From NCBI GenBank assembly GCA_902826835.1, contig CADEGH010000029.1, positions 1-64,000 of the forward strand: a DNA stretch of 64,000 nucleotides. The letters are read 5' to 3'. Every line of letters starts with the position of its first letter. The stretch's first letter is position 1. The stretch is from an uncultured bacterium. Its GTDB lineage: Bacteria; Planctomycetota; GCA-002687715. Shown piece after piece: positions 17,921-26,705 of this stretch. The position numbers and the translations under genes are program-made. Under the pieces are notes generated by a model, which saw nothing but the letters and a program-made list of their open reading frames with translations, was not told where the DNA came from and did not search any database.

Positions 17921-17995
17921 GGCTGGCCGGAGTCTATCCCGTTCGGCCCAAGGAAAACTGAACCGAATTCCCCGTCCGTGGGAACATAGTGGTTG

Positions 17996-20962
17996 ATGGA
18001 AGTCAGCGCCTCCGACCCCGAAGGCCTCAGTCATCGCCACGACTTCGTGGTGAAGCTGGCGCGCCGCCTGCTCTGGGACAGCTCGGGAAGCGAAGACCTC
18101 GCTCAAGAGGCGTGGCTGGCGGCGTGCCGGAACGGGACCGCCGAATCCGCCTCGCGCGGCTGGTTCACCGGAGTGTTGCGACGGCTGGCGGCGCGGGACC
18201 TCCGAAGCCAAGAGCGCCGCCAACGGAGAGAGAATCACTCGGTCTCCCACAATCGCCTCCCCTCGGTCGAGGAGATCGAGGAGCGCGAGGAGATTCGTCG
18301 CCGATTGATGAGGTCGATCCTAGCGCTGCCGGAAATGTACCGCACCCCGATCCTCCTTCGGTACTACGAGGATCGGCCCCCGCGCACGATCGCCCGACAA
18401 ATCGGGGTGCCCACGGAGACCGTGCGGACCCGCATCCGACGCGGGCTCGAAATCCTCGGCTCGAACCTCGGTCGCGAGCGTCCGTCGTCTCAACCCAGTG
18501 CGGGGGCGTGGATTTTGGGCATCGCGGGATGGAATCCGACTCCCTGGCCGTGGTTGGTCCTGAAGAGTCCGTGGATGCTGGGAGCGTTGACCATGAAGAC
18601 GGGAACGAAGCTTTGGGTCGCAGGCGCCGCGGTTCTCTTGGGCGGCGTGCTCGCGTGGCCGTGGTGGCAGTCGTTGACGGTGGACCCGGGGGCGGCGGCA
18701 CCGATCGAGAAAGCTCCGCCACCAGTCACCGGACCTCTGCACCGCCCAGCCGAGCTGACTCGTGGTTCGAGCCTGCCACCACCCCCGGCACGCCCGATCG
18801 AATCACGGCCCTTCGAAGGAGATGTCCCCGCTGCGGAGGCAACCGAGCGGTGTCGCCTGCATCTCGAAGTCGTGTGGGCACGCAGTAGCAAGCCAGCCGC
18901 TCTCACTCCCGTGTCGTTCCTGATGTGGGGCCAAAACGATCCATTCCTGAACGCCCGATCGGTGCGGACCGACGAGGCGGGGGTCATCACGCTCGAGGAT
19001 CTGCCGGTCGGCGCCATCACCATCAGGCCTCTCCTGGGCGGACACCGCGTCGTGCGATTGGCGCCCGGCGAGCGGAAGCGTGAGCGCATCGAGATACCTC
19101 GGGCCGCGCGCATCTTCGGCGTGGTCGTGGACGAAGCCGGCGCCGCGGTTCCCGACGCCGACATCTGGTTGAACGAAGTGAACGGCGACACCGAAGGACA
19201 ATTTGTCACTCAGTCCGATACCGCGGGCCGATTCACGATCGAAGAGGCCGATACCGGCACGTGGAGGTACGTCGGAGCTCGCAAGTCTCTGCGCACTCCT
19301 ACGCCGCTGGTGTCCTGCTCGGGTGCCGCCGATTCCGTGCACGAGGTACGGCTCGTTTTTCCCGGGACTGGCGGGAACATCGTCGGACGAGTCGTCGACA
19401 TCGATCGTCGCCCGGTGCCGATGGCTCGCGTGCTCATCGGACACCGGGGCGGAGACCAGGGCATCGTGGCGCCCGGAACTCGGGGCGCCTCGGCGGGTCC
19501 GGAGAAGATCGTGGCGGACGCCGACGGAGCGTTCGCCTCCGGGGGTTTTGCCGAGGGGAGGCTCCCCTACGTGGCCCGGGCCTCCGGATTTGCCGCCGCC
19601 CGCGGAGAAGTCGTGGCTGCACATGGAGTGACGACGACCGTGGAGATCGTTCTGACTCGAGGTGGGGAGATCCGAGGCGTCGTCAGTGATGATGCGGGAA
19701 AACCCATCGAGCGGGTCTCCGTCACCATCGGCGACTATGGAAGCCTCGAGGGCTCGCTGGTCCGTACGGATGCGCGGGGGAGGTTCCATGCCGAGGGCAT
19801 TTCCGCTGGGACTTACTCCGCTTTGTTCGAGAGCCGCGAGCAGGGACACAAGTCGGTCGAAGTCGTAGTGCGTGACTCGGAAGTCACGACCATCGAGGTC
19901 GTCATGACCAAGGGCCAGTCCATTCTCGGCCGCATCGTGGACGAGGCCGGAAAACCGATCGAAGGTCTGTATGTCGCCGCCGAGCACTATGCGGAAAAGG
20001 TGACCTCCTTCCTCCACGCCAAGTCCGATCACCAGGGCGCCTTCGAACTGAAGAACGCCCTGCCCGTGCCCTATCACGTCAAGATTCTGCCTCCAAACGG
20101 AGGTACCTTCGTGCTCGCGGAGCGGAAGCGCGTCGAGGTTTCCAACGATCCTCTGGAGTTCGTCGTGACCCGCCTCTCGACCAAGCTCGGCGGCATCCGA
20201 GGGAGAATCGTGGACCGCCACGGAATCCCGATCGGCCACGCCCAAGTCGCCACGCGGAAAGAGGGCGCGAACACGTCGCCCATCGACCACGTAGAGGCGA
20301 CCACGGGAAAATTCTCGATCGACCAACTTCCCCCCGGGAAATACTTCCTGAGCGCCGACGCCCAGGGTTTCGCCGGCTCCGGCCACGAGCCCGTCGAAGT
20401 TCGATCCGAGGAGATCGCCGAGGTCGGTGACATCGTCTTGGAGCGCGGGGGAATTCTCGAAGTCGAGGTGGAGTGCGAACCGGGAGTGGACCCCGCGATG
20501 CTTTCCATGACAGTCATGCCCCGGGGAGGTCGTCATTCCCGCGAAAGCCTGATCCTCGAAGGGACGGTCGGTCGAGCGTCGGGAATCCCCGTCGGCCCGG
20601 CCCTCCTCGAACTCGGCGGCCAGGGAATCGCGGACACGGAGGTCGAAGTCGCGATCACCGCGGAAACCACCACCAAGACTAAGCTGATCGCTAGGCCCGG
20701 CGTGGAGCTCGTGGTGGAGTTGATCGAGCCTCCGGGCACCGAAGCCGCAAGCGCGGAATGGACCCTCACGAACGTAGAGGGCCGCACCATCCTCAGCGGA
20801 TCCACCCATCGCTATGAGGGCAAGCTGCACGGAATCCGACTGAGTCTCCCGCGCGGTCGCTTTCACCTCCGTGGGGCTTTGAGCAGCGGTCAAGCCACCA
20901 CCGCAACTTTCGAGATCTTGAACTTGGAACCCTCGCCCACGTCGATCCAGCTTCGATTCTGA
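17996..20962 (+). CDS. ECF sigma domain fused to membrane anchor and beta-sandwich repeats
   Basis: A 988-residue fusion. Residues 15-80 form sigma region 2 (GSEDLAQEAWLAACRNG, then RGWFTGVLRRLAARDL), and 100-155 region 4 (LPEMYRTPILLRYY, then IARQIGVPTETVRTRIRRG). A single hydrophobic segment is at about 205-225. The remaining 750 residues are a string of carboxypeptidase-regulatory-like or Ig-like beta-sandwich units, each with an IxGxVxDxxGxPI opening and a TDxxGxF turn. If the sigma part is cytoplasmic, the repeats face the periplasm. The ATG at 17996 is preferred to a TTG just before it. No break or frameshift is visible across the junction, so the fusion appears real. Confidence 0.85.
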   Translation: MEVSASDPEGLSHRHDFVVKLARRLLWDSSGSEDLAQEAWLAACRNGTAESASRGWFTGVLRRLAARDLRSQERRQRRENHSVSHNRLPSVEEIEEREEIRRRLMRSILALPEMYRTPILLRYYEDRPPRTIARQIGVPTETVRTRIRRGLEILGSNLGRERPSSQPSAGAWILGIAGWNPTPWPWLVLKSPWMLGALTMKTGTKLWVAGAAVLLGGVLAWPWWQSLTVDPGAAAPIEKAPPPVTGPLHRPAELTRGSSLPPPPARPIESRPFEGDVPAAEATERCRLHLEVVWARSSKPAALTPVSFLMWGQNDPFLNARSVRTDEAGVITLEDLPVGAITIRPLLGGHRVVRLAPGERKRERIEIPRAARIFGVVVDEAGAAVPDADIWLNEVNGDTEGQFVTQSDTAGRFTIEEADTGTWRYVGARKSLRTPTPLVSCSGAADSVHEVRLVFPGTGGNIVGRVVDIDRRPVPMARVLIGHRGGDQGIVAPGTRGASAGPEKIVADADGAFASGGFAEGRLPYVARASGFAAARGEVVAAHGVTTTVEIVLTRGGEIRGVVSDDAGKPIERVSVTIGDYGSLEGSLVRTDARGRFHAEGISAGTYSALFESREQGHKSVEVVVRDSEVTTIEVVMTKGQSILGRIVDEAGKPIEGLYVAAEHYAEKVTSFLHAKSDHQGAFELKNALPVPYHVKILPPNGGTFVLAERKRVEVSNDPLEFVVTRLSTKLGGIRGRIVDRHGIPIGHAQVATRKEGANTSPIDHVEATTGKFSIDQLPPGKYFLSADAQGFAGSGHEPVEVRSEEIAEVGDIVLERGGILEVEVECEPGVDPAMLSMTVMPRGGRHSRESLILEGTVGRASGIPVGPALLELGGQGIADTEVEVAITAETTTKTKLIARPGVELVVELIEPPGTEAASAEWTLTNVEGRTILSGSTHRYEGKLHGIRLSLPRGRFHLRGALSSGQATTATFEILNLEPSPTSIQLRF

Positions 20963-20973
20963 AGGGCCCTTCA
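20960..20973. other. 14-base perfect palindrome at a stop codon
   Basis: TGAAGGGCCCTTCA, a perfect inverted repeat whose first three bases are the stop codon of the sigma-fusion gene. It has no loop and no T-run, so it is a poor intrinsic terminator; it could be a protein site or chance. Confidence 0.3.
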
Positions 20974-21135
20974 CCGCGCGCCGCCTCCATCGTCCGTTCC
21001 GCCCCGCGCGTTCATGGAACGTGATCGATTTCGTTTTACGACCTATCCCACCTCGCCCCGGTCCCCACACTCTCGGCGCTTCGGGCTTTGTGAATCACGG
21101 CGAAGCCGCGGATACTCCTCCCCCGGTTGTCCGCC

Positions 21136-24100
21136 ATGAGCCTCCAAGCCCAAGACCTGCCGTTTGCTTTTGCCGAGCCCGAGAGACTCGAGGCCGCGGA
21201 GCTCGTCCGCCACGCCAAGATCAAACTCATGGAAGGTTCGGGCGACCAGGGCTACACCGCGGAGGCGGAATTCTTCCGGCGCAAACACCGCGTGTACCTC
21301 GGGCGCGACGCCAAGGGGCGCGTCGAACACGAGTGCACCTGCCCCACCCTCGAAAACAAGGGGACCGGCTGCGCCCATCTCTACGCGCTCCTGCTCCTCA
21401 TTGCGCGCGAGGGGGAGGAGAAGGCGGCCGAAGCGAAGGCCACCGCGCCCTGGGTTCCCTACTTGCTCGTCTATCCACGCGAGAGCGGCCCCGAGGCCCG
21501 CGTCGCCCTCGCCGAAAAGGGCGATGACGGAGCGCTACGTCCGGTGGCGATCGACGGCGATCGCCTCCTGCGCTTGCAAGATGCGGATGACCGAACTCTC
21601 GTGAAGAGAATCGAAGCCGCGGCCGGAGGGCGAAGACACCTCGCACAGGGAGGAGGGTTCGTTCAACCGGAGGGACCGTGGAGCCTGCCGCCCGAGACTC
21701 GAATCGGGATCCTCGAGGCCTTTGCCGCAAGAGGCCGGCTGTTCGGAGTAGGAGAACGCCAGCCATTGCTGATCGACCCCAGCAACGCCGCCGAGCTTTG
21801 GCTGTCCTTCCCACCCATGGTCGACCGCGCCGGTCGCGTCCGACTCGCGGTGGGCGTACTCCGTGGCGATCAGCCGGTCGCGATTGCCGATCGTGCCGTC
21901 CTCGCCGCCGACCGCCGCGCCCTCGTGCGCCTCGGCGATCGCATCGTGCTCGTCGACACCCTGGGAGCCCACGAGTGGCTCGCATTCCACGCCAAGAAAA
22001 AGGAACTGGTCCTCGAGACCAAAGAGGTGCCGGCCCTGTTGTGCAAACTCGCGGCGGGCAGCCCGCTGCCGCGGCTCTCCCTCCCTGGCCAAACGGAGCC
22101 CGTGCCCACCCTTGCCGGATCGCCCATTCCGCGGCTCCGGGTCAAGCGCGAACGCCTCGAGCTGACCGGCGAGGTGAGTTTTGTGTACGCCGGCACGCCG
22201 GTCTCACCGGAAAGTGGCGCGCGGCTGATGCTCGCGCCCGACTCAAGCACCCAACTGCGTCGCGATCTCGACGAGGAGTCGAGACAGGTGGCGGATCTCG
22301 CGGCACGACCCGGCGTCGAGCGCGACGAGAACACCTACGGACGATTTTTCCTGGCGCGCTCCGAGTTCGAACCCCTGTGCGCCCGGCTCATGGAAGATCA
22401 ATGGGTCGTGGAGGTCGACGGCTCCGCGCTGAGAAAACCCCAGGCCCCCACGCTGGGCATGAAGAGTGGCGTCGATTGGTTCGAGCTGCAAGGTTCGGTC
22501 GAGTTCGACGGCGGCGGAGAAGTCTCGGTGGCCGAACTCCTGCGCGCTCACCGCGAGGGCCAGCGCTTTGTTTCTCTCGGAGGCGGAGCCCAGGGGATGA
22601 TCCCCCGCGAGTGGGTCTCCAAACTCGATCGTTTGCTCACGCTCACTGGGCACAGTGGCCCGGAGCTCAAATTCCGCCGAGCCCAAGCCGTGCTGTTGGA
22701 GCCCCTCCTCGGCGCGGAGCTCCGCGGCGCGGCTGATCGCGAGCTGAGCGTTTTGCGCGACGCCTTCCGAGCGCTGAGCGGATCCGAAGCACTCCCTCCC
22801 CCGGCGGGTTTTCACGGGTCGCTGCGGCCGTACCAGCAGGCGGGCCTCGCGTGGTTGCGCGCGTTGGCTTCGTGCCGCATCGGCGGTTGCCTCGCGGATG
22901 AGATGGGCTTGGGCAAGACGATTCAAGCCCTCGCGCTTCTCTTGGAACTCCGAGAGCGTCCTCCCGAAGGATTCTCCGCGATCGGACCGGCGCTCGTCGT
23001 GGCGCCCAAGTCCCTCCTGTGGAACTGGCAGGAGGAAGCGCAGAAATTCGCTCCCGGTCTGCGGGTCAAACTCCATCACGGCGAGGACCGCGCCGGCCAG
23101 GCCTCAGAGTTTGCGGAGGCCGACCTTTGGGTCACCACCTACGGAACCCTGCAGCGCGACATTGAAGTGCTCGAAGCGGTGGAATTCGGTGTCGTTCTTT
23201 TGGACGAGGCCCAGGCCATCAAGAACCCGCGCTCGAAGAACTTCGAAGCGGCTTGCCGATTGCGTGGACATCTCCGTCTCTCCCTCACCGGAACCCCGGT
23301 GGAAAACAGCCTGCGCGATTTGTGGGCGCAAATGGAGTTCCTCAATCCCGGCCTGCTCGGAGGCGAGCGGAGGTTTCTCGACCTTTTGTCGGGCAAAGAG
23401 GGAGATCCCGCCCGGGTCGTCCTCGCTCGCGCGTTGCGCCCACTCCTCCTTCGCCGAACCAAAGCGGAGGTCGCGCAAGACCTGCCGCCGCGCATCGAAC
23501 AAACCCTCCACGCGGAGATGAGCCGCGAGCAATTGCGCATGTACCACGCAATTCGCGAGGAGGCGCGGCGCTCCCTCGAAGTCAGGATTGCCGACGGCGG
23601 CCTTCCGAGCGCCAAGCTGCACGTCCTCGAAGCGCTGCTGCGGTTGCGTCAAGCCGCTTGTCATCCTGGACTAGTCGATCCGACCCGCGCCGCAGAGGGC
23701 GAAAGTGGGAAGCTCGAGTTGCTTCTCGACGAAATCGAGTCCGTCTTGGAGGGCGGTGGCAAGGCGTTGATCTACAGCCAGTTCGTGCGCTTCCTCGAAA
23801 TCGTCGGCGCCGCGCTGCGGGAGCGTGGGCATGTCTATGCGTATCTCGACGGTTCGACGAGGGATCGTGGTGCGGTGGTGAAGCGCTTCCAAGAAGATCC
23901 GGATTGCCCCCTGTTCCTGATCAGTTTGAAGGCGGGCGGGGTCGGCTTGAATCTGACCGCCGCGGGTTACGTGTTCATTCTCGATCCGTGGTGGAATCCG
24001 GCGGTCGAGAGCCAGGCCATCGATCGGGCCCATCGTATCGGTCAAACGCGCCAGGTCGTTGCCTATCGCTTGGTCGCACGCGGCACGGTGGAGGATCGCA

Positions 24101-24210
24101 TCTTGGACCTGCAAGCCCGCAAGCGGGAGTTGGCGGAAGCAATCGTCGCGGCCGAAGAGGGACCGCTCTCGGCCCTCACCGAGGACGATCTGCGCATCCT
24201 CTTGTCATGA
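21136..24210 (+). CDS. SNF2/RapA-family helicase with SWIM zinc finger
   Basis: A 1024-residue ATP-dependent DNA translocase-like protein. A SWIM zinc finger lies near the N terminus with the pattern CxC-x9-CxH (Cys67, Cys69, Cys79, His81). A less conserved 400-residue middle leads to the SNF2 ATPase: DEMGLGKT Walker A (588-595), DEAQ Walker B box (690-693), SLTGTPVEN, and the C-terminal helicase half with LISLKAGGVGLNLTAA and the arginine-finger segment QAIDRAHRIGQ. Such bacterial proteins are thought to remodel nucleoprotein or RNA polymerase complexes. The ATG at 21136 is chosen over a TTG three codons earlier. Its last 35 bases overlap the convergent phosphoesterase gene. Confidence 0.92.
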   Translation: MSLQAQDLPFAFAEPERLEAAELVRHAKIKLMEGSGDQGYTAEAEFFRRKHRVYLGRDAKGRVEHECTCPTLENKGTGCAHLYALLLLIAREGEEKAAEAKATAPWVPYLLVYPRESGPEARVALAEKGDDGALRPVAIDGDRLLRLQDADDRTLVKRIEAAAGGRRHLAQGGGFVQPEGPWSLPPETRIGILEAFAARGRLFGVGERQPLLIDPSNAAELWLSFPPMVDRAGRVRLAVGVLRGDQPVAIADRAVLAADRRALVRLGDRIVLVDTLGAHEWLAFHAKKKELVLETKEVPALLCKLAAGSPLPRLSLPGQTEPVPTLAGSPIPRLRVKRERLELTGEVSFVYAGTPVSPESGARLMLAPDSSTQLRRDLDEESRQVADLAARPGVERDENTYGRFFLARSEFEPLCARLMEDQWVVEVDGSALRKPQAPTLGMKSGVDWFELQGSVEFDGGGEVSVAELLRAHREGQRFVSLGGGAQGMIPREWVSKLDRLLTLTGHSGPELKFRRAQAVLLEPLLGAELRGAADRELSVLRDAFRALSGSEALPPPAGFHGSLRPYQQAGLAWLRALASCRIGGCLADEMGLGKTIQALALLLELRERPPEGFSAIGPALVVAPKSLLWNWQEEAQKFAPGLRVKLHHGEDRAGQASEFAEADLWVTTYGTLQRDIEVLEAVEFGVVLLDEAQAIKNPRSKNFEAACRLRGHLRLSLTGTPVENSLRDLWAQMEFLNPGLLGGERRFLDLLSGKEGDPARVVLARALRPLLLRRTKAEVAQDLPPRIEQTLHAEMSREQLRMYHAIREEARRSLEVRIADGGLPSAKLHVLEALLRLRQAACHPGLVDPTRAAEGESGKLELLLDEIESVLEGGGKALIYSQFVRFLEIVGAALRERGHVYAYLDGSTRDRGAVVKRFQEDPDCPLFLISLKAGGVGLNLTAAGYVFILDPWWNPAVESQAIDRAHRIGQTRQVVAYRLVARGTVEDRILDLQARKRELAEAIVAAEEGPLSALTEDDLRILLS

Positions 24211-25084
24211 GGGGTTCGCGACGGCGGACTTCCTGATCGTCGCCGTACCAGAGGTCTGCCACCGAGCTCACGCCCCCGTCTTCCAAGACGACCTCGACGC
24301 AATGCCGGAGCTTCTCACCCTCCACCGGGCGCCACCGCGGCACGACCGCGGCATTGACCACGAGGGTCTCCCCGAGGAAAGCCACCCGGCGGCGCTGGCC
24401 GCCGCGAAACAGCCGATCGTGCATGTGCCCGGCGAGGCAAAGGGGCATGGCCACGCCACGCGCCGAAAGTCGGAGGATCGCAGTCCCGAGATCGGGGTCG
24501 CCAAAATCCAGCGCGGGGTCGCGGAAGTCTCTCCCGAATGGCGCATCGCGTTCGATTCCTAAGCCGGTGGGGCCGTTGTGGGCGATCCAGATCAACGGCC
24601 GAAGGGGCTCAGCACCCCCCAGAGTCACGAGGCGCTCCACCGACTCCTCCGCGGTGGTCAACCCATAGAGATCGCGAATCAACCGGGGCCAGGGATCCGG
24701 GGTACCCCCCCATGAAAACGGGCGCGCCCCCACCACCCGGTACCCGGTCTCGCCGAGTTCCCGGGTCGCGTACCCCAAGTGGTCCCTGCCCAACAGTTGG
24801 AGCATATTTCGCACGGTGTCCAGGGGGCCTCCCCTCGAGGCCCGCCAGGCGTCGTGATTGCCGAGAATGACCGCCTTTTCACGCTTCAAGCCGGCCAACC
24901 GGCTGACGATTCCGAGGTCCTCGTCGGCCAGATCGCCGACAAAAACCACTAGATCGGGGGCGGCCGCGTCCAAGAAGGCGAGATCGCACTCGTCGAGATC
25001 CCCATGGACGTCACCGACCGCCAAAAGTCGCAGCTTCGGGGTCATTACGGGTAAGGGCTTGATCTTCGGAGATTCCTCGGCCAT
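24176..25084 (-). CDS. metallophosphoesterase (TIGR04168-like)
   Basis: A 302-residue calcineurin-like phosphoesterase. Metal-binding motifs are GDVHGD (Asp25, His27), GDLADED (Asp51), GNHDAW (Asn76, His77) and a C-terminal AGHMHD. The overall spacing and the WIAHNGPTGLG segment recall the TIGR04168 group best known from cyanobacteria and plants, whose substrate is not established. The ATG at 25084 is preferred; the longer frame adds only a short non-domain stretch. The 3' end overlaps the end of the helicase gene by 35 bases. Upstream, the ferredoxin gene diverges. Confidence 0.85.
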   Translation of the reverse strand: MAEESPKIKPLPVMTPKLRLLAVGDVHGDLDECDLAFLDAAAPDLVVFVGDLADEDLGIVSRLAGLKREKAVILGNHDAWRASRGGPLDTVRNMLQLLGRDHLGYATRELGETGYRVVGARPFSWGGTPDPWPRLIRDLYGLTTAEESVERLVTLGGAEPLRPLIWIAHNGPTGLGIERDAPFGRDFRDPALDFGDPDLGTAILRLSARGVAMPLCLAGHMHDRLFRGGQRRRVAFLGETLVVNAAVVPRWRPVEGEKLRHCVEVVLEDGGVSSVADLWYGDDQEVRRREPLMTRGCADRPR

Positions 25085-25170
25085 CGTGTGGGGGTTATCG
25101 GCTCTAAGCGCTCCCGAATTCCGGGCGGCGGAGAGTCGCGCCAACCACTGTACGTTCTTGGAGTGCCGCG

Positions 25171-25515
25171 ATGCCCTGGGTCGTCACCCGTTTGTGCCGC
25201 GACAACGTGGACACCGCCTGTGCCGGCGAGTGCCCGGTCGATTGTTTCTACATCCCCAACGAACCGGGCGGGAAGTATCCGAACCAGTTGATGATCTCGC
25301 CCGACGAGTGCATCGACTGCGGAGCTTGCGAACCGGCTTGCCCCTGGGAGGCGATCTTCCAGGATGACAGCGTGCCCGCTCCCTTCCAGGACGACATCGC
25401 CGTCAATGCCAAGTGCGACGAAGATCGGGACGCGTTCACCAACGCGGAGGAGAAGGACAACCACAAGCCTTCGCCCGAAGAGGTGGCCGCCAACAAAAAG
25501 AAGTGGGGCCTCTGA
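25171..25515 (+). CDS. fdxA: 7Fe-type ferredoxin
   Basis: A 114-residue ferredoxin. Cysteines lie at 9, 17, 21 and 25, then 47, 50, 53 and 57. The first spacing, C-x7-C-x3-C-x3-C, and the CxxCxxCxxxC second motif reproduce the arrangement of Azotobacter-type FdI, which holds one [3Fe-4S] and one [4Fe-4S] cluster. The C-terminal 40 residues are highly charged and Lys/Asp/Glu-rich, longer than a bare ferredoxin. It would carry electrons at low potential in the cytoplasm. The radical SAM enzymes in this window would need such a donor, but there is no positional link. Confidence 0.88.
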   Translation: MPWVVTRLCRDNVDTACAGECPVDCFYIPNEPGGKYPNQLMISPDECIDCGACEPACPWEAIFQDDSVPAPFQDDIAVNAKCDEDRDAFTNAEEKDNHKPSPEEVAANKKKWGL

Positions 25516-25596
25516 GGCTCCATCAGCCCGGTTCGGTACGTCCCGCCCCGATTCCCAGTCTAGGGGCTCTTTCCCACTGATGCGTGCGATCTGCCT

Positions 25597-26022
25597 ATGA
25601 ACGACAAGGTCAGCAATTCTCCGTCGATGGCGTTCATCATGAACTATCTCCAAAAGAACGGAGATACCGAGTACGCCACCGTCCGCCGCGAGGCGGAAAA
25701 AGACGGGCACACCATCTATCCCATCATGTACGGGCGCGCGAAAGCGCTGCTCGGCATGATCACGGAGAGCCCACGGCGTCGCCGCCGTGAGGCTGCCCCC
25801 GCGGCCGAGGGCGGCGAAGAAACCTCCGCCTACGGCACCCGCGCCATCCTGCGTCAAGGAACCCAGCGCACTTCCTCGCTCGGTGAGTCCACCGCCGCCC
25901 AACTCGGGGAATTCCTCGCCCGATTCAAGGAAGTCGAAGCCGAGCGCAACCGCTACCGCTCCGCTCTTCAGCAGGTCGAAAAGTACCTGCGCCTCGCGCT
26001 CGAGTCGGACGTAGCGAGCTGA
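25597..26022 (+). CDS. small helical protein with predicted coiled coil
   Basis: A 141-residue protein. Residues 10-55 form a compact helical unit (FIMNYLQKNGDTEYATVRREAEK, read in two parts, then HTIYPIMYGRAKALLGMI) followed by an RRRRRE basic patch. The last 45 residues, from about 95, are a charged helix with heptad character (LARFKEVEAERNRYRSALQ). Similar short helical units occur in planctomycete proteins of unknown function from memory; I cannot name the family. The basic patch and helix hint at nucleic acid or protein binding. It lies 81 bases after the ferredoxin gene and is convergent with efp. Confidence 0.7.
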   Translation: MNDKVSNSPSMAFIMNYLQKNGDTEYATVRREAEKDGHTIYPIMYGRAKALLGMITESPRRRRREAAPAAEGGEETSAYGTRAILRQGTQRTSSLGESTAAQLGEFLARFKEVEAERNRYRSALQQVEKYLRLALESDVAS

Positions 26023-26037
26023 TCCGGCGGGGCGGGG

Positions 26038-26610
26038 TCAGCCCTTGGCCCGACCCTGAAATTCGCCGGTTTCCGTCGAGACTTTGATCTGCTCCCCGGT
26101 CTCGATGAAGTTCGGCACTTTGAGCTCGAGGCCGGTCTCGGTCTTCGCCAGCTTGAAGTTGTTGTTCACGGTGTTGCCGCGGGCCGCGCCCTCCGCGTAA
26201 GCGACCTCCAGGATCACGGTTGGCGGAAGCTCAATCGCGAGCGCCTGTCCCTCATAGAAGGTGACCGTGACTTCCTGGTTCTCTTTCACATAGACCATTT
26301 TGTCGCCCACCACGTCCGCCTGGATTTCGTACTGCTCGAACGTCTCCAAATCCATGAAGACGTAGGCGCCGTGGGTCTTGTCCTGATAGAGAAACTGGCA
26401 CTTCTTCGGGTCTAAGTACGCCCGCTCCACCACGGTGGACGAAGAGAGGCGCTTTTCCGAGGTCGCACCCGACTTCAGATTCTTCATCTTGAGCTGGTTC
26501 ACCGCCCGCAGGTTGCCGGGCGTGTGGTGCTCGAAGTCGGTGATCAGATAGAGATCGCCCTCGTAGATGATCACCATCCCCTTGCGGATGTCGGTCACTT
26601 TGATGGTCAT
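26038..26610 (-). CDS. efp: elongation factor P with Asn at the modification site
   Basis: A 190-residue EF-P, the translation factor that relieves ribosome stalling on polyproline. The three-domain length and the segments KMKNLKSGA, EKRLSSSTVVERAYLD and the C-terminal VPNFIETGEQIKVSTETGEFQGRAKG (read in parts) are diagnostic. At the tip of the first domain, where many EF-Ps carry a modified Lys in PGKG, this protein has HHTPGNLRAV, with Asn33 at the Lys position and Arg35 close by. The ATG at 26610 opens on the domain; the longer frame is non-coding. It lies 95 bases downstream of the AI-2E-type permease gene on the same strand. Confidence 0.93.
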   Translation of the reverse strand: MTIKVTDIRKGMVIIYEGDLYLITDFEHHTPGNLRAVNQLKMKNLKSGATSEKRLSSSTVVERAYLDPKKCQFLYQDKTHGAYVFMDLETFEQYEIQADVVGDKMVYVKENQEVTVTFYEGQALAIELPPTVILEVAYAEGAARGNTVNNNFKLAKTETGLELKVPNFIETGEQIKVSTETGEFQGRAKG

Positions 26611-26705
26611 GGGAGTGGACTCGAAAATTCGCCGCGGGGAGGACGAAGATCGCCACTCCGAACGGGCGCGGATCCTAGCCGGGCGCCCGGGCCTCCCAAG
26701 CGAGT

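Noticed and set aside
18803..21070. A 755-codon open frame opposite the sigma fusion
   Set aside because: Composition is Arg/Gly/Asp-rich and shapeless, with no domain; the other strand has two recognised sigma regions and regular repeats.
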